Below, piece by piece: positions 1 to 6,845 of a DNA stretch of 14,885 nucleotides (position 1 is its first letter; every line of letters starts with the position of its first letter). The stretch is from Bacillota bacterium (GTDB taxonomy: Bacteria; Bacillota; Bacilli; Lactobacillales; Enterococcaceae), in NCBI GenBank assembly GCA_023389005.1, contig JAEWFE010000054.1:1-14885 (forward strand), written 5' to 3'. The translations under genes and the position numbers were made by a program. Under the pieces are notes generated by a model. It made no database searches, was not told the origin of the DNA, and saw nothing but the letters and a program-made list of their open reading frames with translations.

Positions 1-12
1 TAAGGATGTGAA

Positions 13-120
13 GCGACTTGCTCAGCCACGAGCGGATAAGTTTATCCAGAACGTCTGGAAAGTCCGAAAAGTAAAGACTTTCCAAGACGGGCTGGCTTAT
101 ACGCCGAAGTGGCTAGTCGC
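13..120. repeat. Repeat unit 1 hairpin
   Basis: Outer stem: GCGACT (13-18) and AGCCAC (24-29), separated by a 5-nt bulge, pair with GTGGCTAGTCGC (109-120). Distal stem: CGTC (52-55) plus GGAAAGTC (57-64) pair with GACTTTCC (76-83) plus GACG (86-89). Between them, GCG.ATAAG pairs with CTTAT.CGC, and CCAG pairs with CTGG. Confidence 0.8.
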
Positions 121-148
121 TGAACACAGATTGGGCATAAGGTTGTGA

Positions 149-258
149 GCCGGGTCGGTCAGCTCCAAGCAACTAAGGTTTCCGGAATGTCAGGAAAATC
201 CTCTGTGTTTTAAGATTTTCCTAGACAGGCCGGCTTAGATGCACAGGAGCTACCCGGC
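149..258. repeat. Repeat unit 2 hairpin (compensatory variant)
   Basis: Outer stem: GCCGGGT (149-155) and AGCTCC (161-166), again split by the bulge CGGTC, pair with GGAGCTACCCGGC (246-258). Distal stem: TGTC (188-191) plus GGAAAATC (193-200) pair with GATTTTCC (214-221) plus GACA (224-227). The middle stems are GCA.CTAAG with CTTAG.TGC, and CCGG with CCGG. Every stem changes on both sides relative to units 1 and 3. Confidence 0.8.
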
Positions 259-284
259 GAACACAGATTGCATAAGGTTGTGAA

Positions 285-392
285 GCGACTCGGTCAGCCA
301 CGAGCGGATAAGTTTGTCCAGAACGTCGGGAAAGTCCGAGAAGTAAAGACTTTCCCAGACGAGCTGGCTTATACGCCGAAGTGGCTAGTCGC
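285..392. repeat. Repeat unit 3 hairpin
   Basis: Nearly the same as unit 1. GCGACT (285-290), bulge CGGTC, and AGCCAC (296-301) pair with GTGGCTAGTCGC (381-392). CGTC (324-327) plus GGAAAGTC (329-336) pair with GACTTTCC (348-355) plus GACG (358-361). Confidence 0.8.
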
Positions 393-405
393 TGAACACA
401 GATTG

Positions 406-470
406 CATCTAAGGACGTGAGATAAGATCGGTCAGTTTCAATCGAAAAAAAGTGTTAAACTGACACGCCT
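406..470. repeat. Degenerate fourth repeat unit
   Basis: After the third unit the conserved leader recurs as CATCTAAGGACGTGAGA, followed by the bulge sequence CGGTCAG. The rest of the unit is missing. Instead a short hairpin forms between GTCAGTTT (431-438) and AAACTGAC (457-464). This looks like the 5' end of a further unit that was truncated, or the boundary module of the element. The downstream edge is a guess. Confidence 0.5.
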
Positions 471-497
471 TACAAAAATAATATTCAGATAATTGTA

Positions 498-528
498 GAA
501 TCAGGCAAACCCATGCCTGATTCTTTTT
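498..528 (+). terminator. Rho-independent terminator of an upstream transcript
   Basis: A perfect 9-bp stem, GAATCAGGC (498-506) with GCCTGATTC (515-523), an 8-nt loop and a run of five T (524-528). It would end any + transcript running through the repeat array, insulating the regulator gene downstream. Confidence 0.88.
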
Positions 529-569
529 ATTGATAAATGATAACAATATTAGCTTTTTTGATAAATGCG

Positions 570-578
570 TGGTAAAAT
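570..578 (+). promoter_or_regulatory. Possible extended -10 promoter of the regulator-zwf pair
   Basis: TGGTAAAAT matches an extended -10 (TG, one base, then TAAAAT at 573-578), without a convincing -35. It lies between the terminator and the ribosome binding site AAAGGAGG (593-600). A TTGATA at 558-563 could be the -35 of an alternative promoter with a weak -10 near 581-588. No clear DtxR-type operator was recognised. Confidence 0.35.
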
Positions 579-607
579 TTATTACATACTGTAAAGGAGG
601 GATTTTT

Positions 608-1264
608 TTGACTCCTAATCGTGAAGACTATCTAAAACTTATCCTAGAGTTAGGTGGTCATGAAAAGAAAATCTCAAACAAGCAAATTGTAGCTGGTCTA
701 GGTGTATCTGCGGCTTCAGTCAGCGAAATGATTTCAAAATTAGAAAAAGAAAATTTAGTGCTTCACTTTCCCTATCAAGGCGTACAATTAACTGATCAAG
801 GTGCGCAAACCGCTAGTTCTTTAATGCGCCGTCATCGCTTGTGGGAGGTCTTTTTAGTTGAGTATTTACAATATTCGTGGAATGATGTCCATGATGATGC
901 AGAAGTTTTAGAACATGTCACTTCAGATAAGCTGGCTAATAAACTAGAAGCTTTTATGAATTTTCCTGATTATTGTCCACATGGAGGAAGAATTCCGAAA
1001 GAAAATGGCATTATCTCTGAAAAGAAACGCCAAACTTTAGCGGATTATCCAGTAGGCAGTCTGATTAGAATTGCCCGTGTTTTAGATGAAAAAGAACTAC
1101 TGGATTATTTGGTCTCTCTTGATCTAAATCTCCAAGAACAATATCGTATCATTGAAATTGCAGATTATGAAGGACCAATCACCATACAAAATCAAGAAAA
1201 AACAATCGCAGTTAGTTTTAAAGCTGCAAGTACAATATTTGTCGATTTACTAAATGAGGAGTGA
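608..1264 (+). CDS. efaR: Mn(II)-responsive DtxR/MntR-family repressor (EfaR/ScaR/SloR type)
   Basis: Cytoplasmic metalloregulator that represses manganese uptake genes when metal is bound. The start is TTG at 608: AAAGGAGG (593-600) is correctly spaced before it and the protein then begins MTPNREDYLK, as in the streptococcal ScaR/SloR family. A longer reading frame from 530 would start inside the terminator tail. The protein is 218 residues, the usual size for the three-domain form: winged HTH (about 1-63), dimerisation domain (about 64-140) and FeoA/SH3-like C-terminal domain (about 145-218). Metal ligands I recall from ScaR are all present at matching positions: D7, E99, E102, H103 in one site and E80, C123, H125, D160 in the other. 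Its stop lies 5 nt before the zwf start, so the two genes are probably co-transcribed. The symbol follows E. faecalis; the name in this species may differ. Confidence 0.88.
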   Translation: MTPNREDYLKLILELGGHEKKISNKQIVAGLGVSAASVSEMISKLEKENLVLHFPYQGVQLTDQGAQTASSLMRRHRLWEVFLVEYLQYSWNDVHDDAEVLEHVTSDKLANKLEAFMNFPDYCPHGGRIPKENGIISEKKRQTLADYPVGSLIRIARVLDEKELLDYLVSLDLNLQEQYRIIEIADYEGPITIQNQEKTIAVSFKAASTIFVDLLNEE

Positions 1265-1269
1265 AACAT

Positions 1270-2796
1270 ATGAAAGAAAAAAAGGTTTTGATTACTATCT
1301 TTGGAGGCACAGGAGATTTAGCGCAACGTAAACTCTACCCTTCATTATTTCGGTTATACCAAAAAGGGCAATTAAAAGAAAGTTTCGCTGTCATTGGAAC
1401 CGCACGTCGCCCATGGTCTAATGAAACTTATCGTGAAGTAGTAATGTCTTCTGTCGCTAATTTAACTTCAAGTGAGCAACAAGCAGCGGCCTTTGCGAGC
1501 CATTTTTATTATCAATCACATGACGTCAATGATACTAATCACTATGATACTTTAAAGAATTTAGCCAATCAATTAGATGAAGAATATGGATTAACTGGTA
1601 ATCGTCTATTTTATTTGGCGATGTCTCCTAGTCTATTTGGTACGATTGTGCATCACTTACAATCACAAGGTTTACTTGAATCAAATGGTTATCATCGCGT
1701 CATCATCGAAAAGCCATTTGGTACTGACTATCAAACAGCTGAAAAATTAAATAATGAAATTAATGAAGTCTTTGATGAATCAGAAATTTATCGTATTGAT
1801 CATTATTTAGGAAAAGAAATGATTCAAAGTATCTCTGCGGTTCGGTTTGCTAACTCTTTATTCGAAGCAGTATGGAATAATCGTTATATTGACAATGTCC
1901 AAATTAACCTAGCAGAAAATCTCGGAGTGGAAGAACGCGCAGGCTATTATGATCAAAGCGGGGCCTTAAAAGACATGGTCCAAAACCACATTTTCCAAGT
2001 CTTAGCCTTACTTGCAATGGATCCACCAGCTGCTTTTAACGAAGAAGAAATCCGCAATGAAAAAATTAAAGCTTTACGTGCGATTCGTATGTACGATGCT
2101 GAAGAAGTAGCGAAAAACTTTGTCCGCGCACAATATGTACAAGGAAAAATTTCTGGTCGTACGTATAAAGGCTATAAAGAAGAAGATCAAGTCAATCCTG
2201 AATCGCGTACAGAAACTTTTGTCGCTGGTCGTTTGTTCATCGATAATTTTCGTTGGTCTGGCGTACCATTTTATATTCGTACCGGTAAACGTATGACCGA
2301 AAAAGGCACACGCATTAATATTGTTTTTAAATCTGTGCCAATTAATCTCTTCAATCATTCCTTTGATGAAGAAGAACAAAATGCCCAAAAACCAGAACCA
2401 AATGTCTTAACCATCTATATCCAACCAACTGAAGGCTTCTCACTTTCATTAAATGGGAAAGAAGTCGGCCCTAACTTCAATCTATTGCCAGTGAAACTTG
2501 ACTACCGTAACAGTGCGGAAATTATTGCTAATACACCAGAAGCCTATGAAAAACTCATTCTAGATTGTTTAAGTGGTGATGGAACTAACTTTACACACTG
2601 GCATGAGGTGTCCCAATCTTGGAAAATTGTTGATCAAATTCGTCAAGCTTGGGATGACGATACCACTTCTCCTATTCCAACTTATGCGGCTGGAACAATG
2701 GGACCAGATGAAGCTTTCCACTTACTTCAAGAAGATGGCTTTAACTGGGTATGGCAACCTGATCATTGGTATCGCGAACACGGCGAACTATCATAG
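1270..2796 (+). CDS. zwf: Glucose-6-phosphate 1-dehydrogenase
   Basis: Oxidises glucose 6-phosphate to 6-phosphogluconolactone in the cytoplasm, reducing NADP+ (or NAD+), the entry step of the oxidative pentose phosphate pathway. The 508-residue product has the nucleotide-binding motif GGTGDLAQRKL (12-22), GTARR (43-47), EKPFG (147-151) and the active-site signature RIDHYLGK (175-182). The start chosen is ATG 1270, preceded by GAGGAG (1256-1261) at good spacing. An in-frame GTG at 1261 would add three residues but overlaps that Shine-Dalgarno sequence. The gene follows the Mn regulator directly. Length and C-terminus look complete, but the stop codon lies at the junction with an IS110 remnant, so the last few residues (after about YREHGE) might not be ancestral. 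Confidence 0.95.
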   Translation: MKEKKVLITIFGGTGDLAQRKLYPSLFRLYQKGQLKESFAVIGTARRPWSNETYREVVMSSVANLTSSEQQAAAFASHFYYQSHDVNDTNHYDTLKNLANQLDEEYGLTGNRLFYLAMSPSLFGTIVHHLQSQGLLESNGYHRVIIEKPFGTDYQTAEKLNNEINEVFDESEIYRIDHYLGKEMIQSISAVRFANSLFEAVWNNRYIDNVQINLAENLGVEERAGYYDQSGALKDMVQNHIFQVLALLAMDPPAAFNEEEIRNEKIKALRAIRMYDAEEVAKNFVRAQYVQGKISGRTYKGYKEEDQVNPESRTETFVAGRLFIDNFRWSGVPFYIRTGKRMTEKGTRINIVFKSVPINLFNHSFDEEEQNAQKPEPNVLTIYIQPTEGFSLSLNGKEVGPNFNLLPVKLDYRNSAEIIANTPEAYEKLILDCLSGDGTNFTHWHEVSQSWKIVDQIRQAWDDDTTSPIPTYAAGTMGPDEAFHLLQEDGFNWVWQPDHWYREHGELS

Positions 2797-3365
2797 AAAT
2801 ATCAAAAAAACCAACGGAACTTATTTTTCAGGGTCTAACGAGTATTCCTGGTGTCGGTCCTGTCTACGCCGCGGGATTAATCGCTAAAATTGGACAAATA
2901 GAACGCTTTGAAAATCAAACAAAACTAACAAAATACGCTGGATTACATTGGAAAAAAAGTGAATCTGGTAATAATAAATCTGAAAACACACCACTTACGA
3001 AACGGGGAATAGGTATCTTCGCTATTACTTAATTGAAGCCGCCAATTCTGTAAGAAGACATCTCCCTGAATATAATGAATTTTATCGTAAGAAGTATCAA
3101 GAAACACCTAAACACCAACATAAACGTGCTATCGTCTTAACTGCAAGAAAATTTGTGCGTCTGGTGGATACACTGCTACGTAACCATCAACTCTATACGT
3201 CACCAAGGAGCGTGGAGAGTTAGAATAACATGATTCTAGATGCATCTTTCTTGGTAAGAATCCGGTGAAAACGTTTTATTTTTCTAGGCTTATTTAAGTG
3301 CGCCATCAATGCGGTTTTATCGTAAAAATTAAATTAAAAATTTTCTTGACTTTACACCACTATGC
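2785..3365 (+). mobile_element. Right-hand remnant of an IS110-family insertion sequence
   Basis: The segment holds the C-terminal part of an IS110-type transposase followed by about 140 bp of A+T-rich noncoding sequence that I take as the right end. The left end, the N-terminal DEDD catalytic domain and most of the element are missing. The left boundary is set where zwf ends and transposase similarity begins. The right boundary, near the TTGACTTTACACC stretch, is a guess made before the terminator of the next operon. The element cannot move by itself. Confidence 0.6.
2797..3223 (+). pseudogene. IS110-family transposase, C-terminal fragment with frameshift
   Basis: The first part reads LTSIPGVGPVYAAGLIAKIG, the helix-hairpin-helix-like Transposase_20 motif of IS110-family recombinases, then KYAGLHWKKSESG. 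At about 3003-3010 the frame breaks: TKRG continues in the +2 frame as NRYLRYYLIEAANSVRRHLP and KHQHKRAIVLTARKFVRLVD, ending at TAG 3221-3223. Restoring one A (cgg gga aat agg) rebuilds the usual TK.GNRYLRYYLIEAA sequence, so this is a single-base deletion. The N-terminal RuvC-like DEDD domain is absent. IS110 enzymes are RNA-guided recombinases; this copy is dead. Similarity begins slightly before 2797, within the last codons of zwf in another frame. Confidence 0.85.
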
Positions 3366-3374
3366 TTTAACAAT

Positions 3375-3416
3375 AAAGGAGAAGTACCTGATAGTGACAA
3401 CAGCGACTTCTCCTTT
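3375..3416 (-). terminator. Terminator of the minus-strand operon
   Basis: An 11-bp perfect stem, AAAGGAGAAGT (3375-3385) with ACTTCTCCTTT (3406-3416), lies 4 nt beyond the stop of the symporter gene. Read on -, it is followed by a T-rich stretch (TTTATTGTT). It also has pyrimidine-rich sequence on the + side, so it may act in both directions. Confidence 0.8.
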
Positions 3417-3419
3417 CTC

Positions 3420-4637
3420 TTATTGATTAAATATCTGATACTCCAATTCATCTGCGGATTTCGCAATAATCATCGCAGAATAAACATCTGAATTGACATT
3501 CAAAATCGTTCGCAGTATGCCGACAAACCATTCTACACCAGCAAAAATCGCGATACTCTCGATTGGGAGTCCTAATTGAGGGACGACAATCGCCAGTGAA
3601 ACGAGGCCAGCTCCCGGAACAACCGCATTCGCCAAGGACACGAATGTTGCGGTGACAGCCACTGTAATCATTCGGATCAAATCAAAAGGCATTTGATACA
3701 TCTGGGAAATCGTCATCACTGTAATCGCCATATGCATCGCAGAACCATTACTATTTAAAGACATTCCTAGTGGTAAGACTAGATTTGTGATACGGCTGCT
3801 TAATCCCAGCTTATGTTGTGCTTCTTCCATAGCGACCGGTAATGTGATGGCAGACGAGGTAGTCGCTAATGCCATAATGGTCATATTTTTCATATTTTGG
3901 ATCAAGCGCCATGGATTGACGCGACAATAGATCATCAAAGCAACAATCCATAAGGCAAGAAACGTCAGTGTGGCTAACCCATAGATTAGAAGATACTTTC
4001 CTAAAGGTAAAATGATCTGTAACCCCAAAGAACTGATCGTTGAAGCAATCAGCGCAAAGATCCCGATTGGCGCTAAAATCATGACATAGCGAATGATCGT
4101 CAGCACGACTTCATTCAAGTCAACAATGATTGTTAATAATTGCGACTGCGGATTCTTTTGCAAAAAACGATTTAAAGCAATCCCAAAAAACAGGGCAAAA
4201 ACGATGATCTGAATGATCGCTCCTTTTGACAAGGCATCGAAAATATTAGTAGGAATAAAATTGATCAGTGTCTCCGATGGTGAGATTTCTTGCGCTTGGA
4301 CAGTATCAGCAGCGGTTTGTGAAAAATCGATCCCTTTACCAGGAGTAAAGAAAACTGCCATTGCGACACCCCAAGCCGCGGCAAGTAAGGAGGAAATTCC
4401 GAAGACCGCGATTGTTTTCCCACCTAACCGTGTCAATTCTTTGGGGGCAATGCCCCCAACAGCCTGAATGATTTGCCCTAAGATCAATACCGGTATTGCC
4501 ATTTGCATGAGCCGTAGAAAAATATTGCCAACGATTTTTAAGTGAACGCCCGCTTGTGAAAACAGCAATCCAAAAACGATCCCCAACAAAACAGCAATAA
4601 CGATTTGTGTGACCATTGGTACTTTTTTTATTTTCAT
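3420..4637 (-). CDS. Dicarboxylate/amino acid:cation symporter (DAACS, glutamate-transporter fold)
   Basis: Integral membrane secondary transporter, 405 residues, last gene of the operon, 13 nt after the carbamate kinase gene and preceded by AGAGGGGG. The family landmarks are visible: TTSSAITLP (259-267) for the HP1 serine-rich tip, NSNGS (295-299) at the NMDGT position in TM7, a long hydrophobic HP2 (about 325-357) and RTILNVNSD (376-384) in TM8. Compared with the archaeal aspartate transporter GltPh (from memory), R397 (R376), T398, N401 and D405 are kept. D394, which holds the substrate amino group, is glycine (G373), and the sodium-site D312 is asparagine (N297). This argues for an anionic substrate lacking an alpha-amino group, and for altered ion coupling. 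From context it probably carries the ureido acid, or the product, of the carbamoyltransferase pathway. The substrate is not determined. Confidence 0.85.
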   Translation of the reverse strand: MKIKKVPMVTQIVIAVLLGIVFGLLFSQAGVHLKIVGNIFLRLMQMAIPVLILGQIIQAVGGIAPKELTRLGGKTIAVFGISSLLAAAWGVAMAVFFTPGKGIDFSQTAADTVQAQEISPSETLINFIPTNIFDALSKGAIIQIIVFALFFGIALNRFLQKNPQSQLLTIIVDLNEVVLTIIRYVMILAPIGIFALIASTISSLGLQIILPLGKYLLIYGLATLTFLALWIVALMIYCRVNPWRLIQNMKNMTIMALATTSSAITLPVAMEEAQHKLGLSSRITNLVLPLGMSLNSNGSAMHMAITVMTISQMYQMPFDLIRMITVAVTATFVSLANAVVPGAGLVSLAIVVPQLGLPIESIAIFAGVEWFVGILRTILNVNSDVYSAMIIAKSADELEYQIFNQ

Positions 4638-4650
4638 CTTGACCCCCTCT

Positions 4651-5583
4651 TTATTTGCGGAGTATAGTCCCTACCTGTTGATCAAGTACAGCTAAATTTT
4701 CAATTGAGGTAATGATCGCTGTCCTTGACGCATCCTCGTTTACAAAGCCGATGGCTGCCTGGATTTTCGGTAACATACTGCCAGCAGCAAAGTGTCCTTC
4801 TTCAATATACTGTTCTGCTTGAGCGACAGTGATTTCTTTGAGAGCTTGTTGGTCTGGCTGATTATAGTTAATGTAGATATTATCAACCCCGGTTAAAATA
4901 ATCAGACGGTCTGCTTGGACATTGTCTGCCAAAACCTTGGCTGCAAAATCTTTGTCATTGACTGCTTCCACGCCAACATAATGCTGATTTTCTTGATAAA
5001 CAGGTACCCCACCACCTCCAGCACAAATCGTGATTACCCCGGCATCGACTAGGGCCTTGATCACGTCTTTTTCTACGATTTCTTGTGGCATCGGAGAAGG
5101 AACTACTTTTCGGTAGCCCCGGCCGGCATCTTCTTGATAAACACCCCCAGTTTTGGCCATCGCTGCTTCCGCTTCTTCTTTATCATAAAAAGGACCAATC
5201 GGTTTCGATGGTTTCTGGAAAGAAGGATCGTTTTTATCCACTCTGACTTGTGTGACTAAAGAAATCACGGATTGCGGCACACCTCGTTGGGCAAATTCAT
5301 TGGTTAGTGCATGTTGCAGCCAGTAGCCGATACTTCCTTGCGTCATCGCAACACAGGTATCCAATTTCAGTTGGGGATTTTTTTCGCCTTCGCCGGCTTT
5401 TTGCTGAAGCAGCAAATTACCGACTTGAGGCCCATTTCCGTGACATAAAATCACTCGTTCGCCTTTTTCAACGAAATCAGCAATGTATTTGGCTGCTTGA
5501 GCAACTACTGATTTTTGTCCACTATCACTAGGGTCTTTATCCAAAATGGCATTTCCGCCTAATGCGATCACATTTAAACTCAT
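4651..5583 (-). CDS. arcC: Carbamate kinase
   Basis: Cytoplasmic enzyme converting carbamoyl phosphate and ADP to ATP plus carbamate, which decays to ammonia and CO2. The 310-residue protein has full family length and motifs: GGNAI (9-13), HGNGPQVGN (48-56), the KPSKPIGPFY substrate-lid region (124-133), RKVVPSP (158-164), AGGGGVP (188-194), NDKDFAAKV (209-217) and PKIQAA (272-277). Its ATG overlaps the TGA stop of the MFS gene by 4 nt, implying translational coupling. There are no arcA or arcB neighbours, so it does not belong to an arginine deiminase cluster. Its partner here is the FdrA-YlbE/YlbF carbamoyltransferase, as with ybcF in the E. coli allantoin region. It is the ATP-yielding step of the operon. 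Confidence 0.95.
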   Translation of the reverse strand: MSLNVIALGGNAILDKDPSDSGQKSVVAQAAKYIADFVEKGERVILCHGNGPQVGNLLLQQKAGEGEKNPQLKLDTCVAMTQGSIGYWLQHALTNEFAQRGVPQSVISLVTQVRVDKNDPSFQKPSKPIGPFYDKEEAEAAMAKTGGVYQEDAGRGYRKVVPSPMPQEIVEKDVIKALVDAGVITICAGGGGVPVYQENQHYVGVEAVNDKDFAAKVLADNVQADRLIILTGVDNIYINYNQPDQQALKEITVAQAEQYIEEGHFAAGSMLPKIQAAIGFVNEDASRTAIITSIENLAVLDQQVGTILRK

Positions 5584-6830
5584 TTTACTGTCCCCTTCTC
5601 ATTTTCCTTTGCTAATACGGCAAATATTCCTAGTCCGATCAGCAGCAACGCACATGATAAGTAAAAACCGACTTGCATTGCTCCTAATGAATCTGCTAAA
5701 AATCCAGTGACATAAGGCGCGAGGATCGAACCAGACATCCCGATGAAATTATAGGCACTAAGCGTTGTTCCTAATGCTCCGGCTGGTGCGTTTTTTGTTA
5801 CAAAGGTCACCACGATTGGATCAAGAGCCAGCTTGCCTGTCAATCCATATAAAATCAACACAGCAATCAATATCGTGCGATCTGTAACAAAGGCGATCGC
5901 AAAAACAGAAAGTGTCGCAAGGGGTACCAAGAAATACACCAGTTTTTTCGTTGCTCCTGTTTTGTCGTTCAAACGTGCAAATATCAAGGCACCAGGAATG
6001 GAAGCCCATGGGACGAGAGAAGCAATAAAGCCAACACTTGCTCCTTCAAATCCACGTTCTGCGATCAAAAATTGTGGTAACCACGTAATGATAACGAAAT
6101 TTGCATAAATGCTAGTAAAACATAAGATAAAGGCAGCAACTAAGTTACGATTAGAAAAAATTTGTTTGAGAGAGATTTTTTCTTTTGGTCCTTCTTCTTT
6201 CACCACTTTTTCTTCATCTTCAGGACGGATGACTTTCTCTTTCAATACCGTGTAAAACAGGATGCCGAGAATCAATGTTGGGATCGCCATGATAAAGAAT
6301 GGTTTACTCCAATGATCGCCATTATCCAAAACAAGTTTACTTGACAATAGATACCCGCCAGAAGTCCCAAAAGCCATTCCGCTGTTGATAATCGCATTCC
6401 CAACGGTTCGTTTGTTATCTGGAATTGCTTCTGTTGATAACGCGTATTGAGGTCCATAATACGCACCTTGACCAATACCAGCAAGTGCGCGAATGACTAA
6501 GAACAAGACAAAACTCGTAGCTAATCCACTGAAATACGTGGTCACGGACAGCAGTACAAAACCAATGGCAATGACTAGCTTGCGACCGATTTTGTCCCCA
6601 ACGATCCCAAAAGGAATTTGGGCGATGGCATAGGTCAAGAAGAAGATACTATTTGCTAATCCTAATTGCGTATTGCTTAAATTGAATTGTTCTCCGATCA
6701 CACCCATAATTGGATTGAAGATCGTTCTTGTGGCATACATTAAGATCCATCCCACAAAGAAAATGGCAACAACTTTTTTCCAATAATTGTTACTTACTTT
6801 TTCAGCTGGTCGCTGGTTGATTGATTCCAT
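5580..6830 (-). CDS. MFS transporter, anion:cation symporter-like
   Basis: A 416-residue, 12-helix major facilitator protein. A first TM at about 20-40 ends in ATRTIFNPIMG. The motif-A-like loop GDKIGRK (78-84) follows TM2, and RALAGIGQGAYYGP lies in TM4. A charged cytoplasmic loop separates the halves (KEKVIRPEDEEK onward, about 195-220), and a second motif-A-like loop ARLNDKTGATKK opens the second half. The organisation recalls the ACS family, which carries organic anions such as hexuronates, phthalate and allantoate. It starts 15 nt after the DUF2877 gene with GAGGAG before the ATG and overlaps arcC by 4 nt. I infer uptake of the pathway substrate (an oxalurate-like ureido acid) or export of the product (oxamate-like). 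Direction and substrate cannot be read from the sequence. Confidence 0.88.
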   Translation of the reverse strand: MESINQRPAEKVSNNYWKKVVAIFFVGWILMYATRTIFNPIMGVIGEQFNLSNTQLGLANSIFFLTYAIAQIPFGIVGDKIGRKLVIAIGFVLLSVTTYFSGLATSFVLFLVIRALAGIGQGAYYGPQYALSTEAIPDNKRTVGNAIINSGMAFGTSGGYLLSSKLVLDNGDHWSKPFFIMAIPTLILGILFYTVLKEKVIRPEDEEKVVKEEGPKEKISLKQIFSNRNLVAAFILCFTSIYANFVIITWLPQFLIAERGFEGASVGFIASLVPWASIPGALIFARLNDKTGATKKLVYFLVPLATLSVFAIAFVTDRTILIAVLILYGLTGKLALDPIVVTFVTKNAPAGALGTTLSAYNFIGMSGSILAPYVTGFLADSLGAMQVGFYLSCALLLIGLGIFAVLAKENEKGTVK

Positions 6831-6845
6831 GATTTCTCCTCTTTT

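Larger units (their letters stand above)
1..405. repeat. Tandem array of three structured ~135-bp intergenic repeats
   Basis: Three head-to-tail copies (1-133, 134-270, 271-405) each end in the same GAACACAGATTG and begin with a variant of CATAAGG.TGTGA. Each copy can fold into one long interrupted hairpin of 108-110 nt. Copies 1 and 3 are nearly identical. Copy 2 differs widely in sequence, yet its differences sit on both sides of the stems and keep the pairing. The first base of the window lies a few bases inside copy 1, so the array may continue upstream. No protein gene was found here. The modular palindromic organisation resembles the EFAR miniature elements described in E. faecalis, but I cannot confirm that this is the same family. 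Confidence 0.85.

Noticed and set aside
1..405. CRISPR array
   Set aside because: The units are about 135 bp, directly adjoining, with internal hairpins and no short unique spacers.
581..595. Operator for the metalloregulator in the TTATTACATACTGTAAA stretch
   Set aside because: Only the outer 3-4 bases are symmetric, and it does not fit an MntR or EfaR box that I know.
530..607. N-terminal extension of the metalloregulator starting at TTG 530
   Set aside because: It begins inside the terminator tail and has no ribosome binding site. The TTG at 608 has AAAGGAGG at ideal spacing and gives the conserved MTPN start.
3266..3279. Second cre-like sequence TGAAAACGTTTTAT
   Set aside because: It lies within the IS remnant, misses the final CA of the consensus and is not upstream of any gene start.
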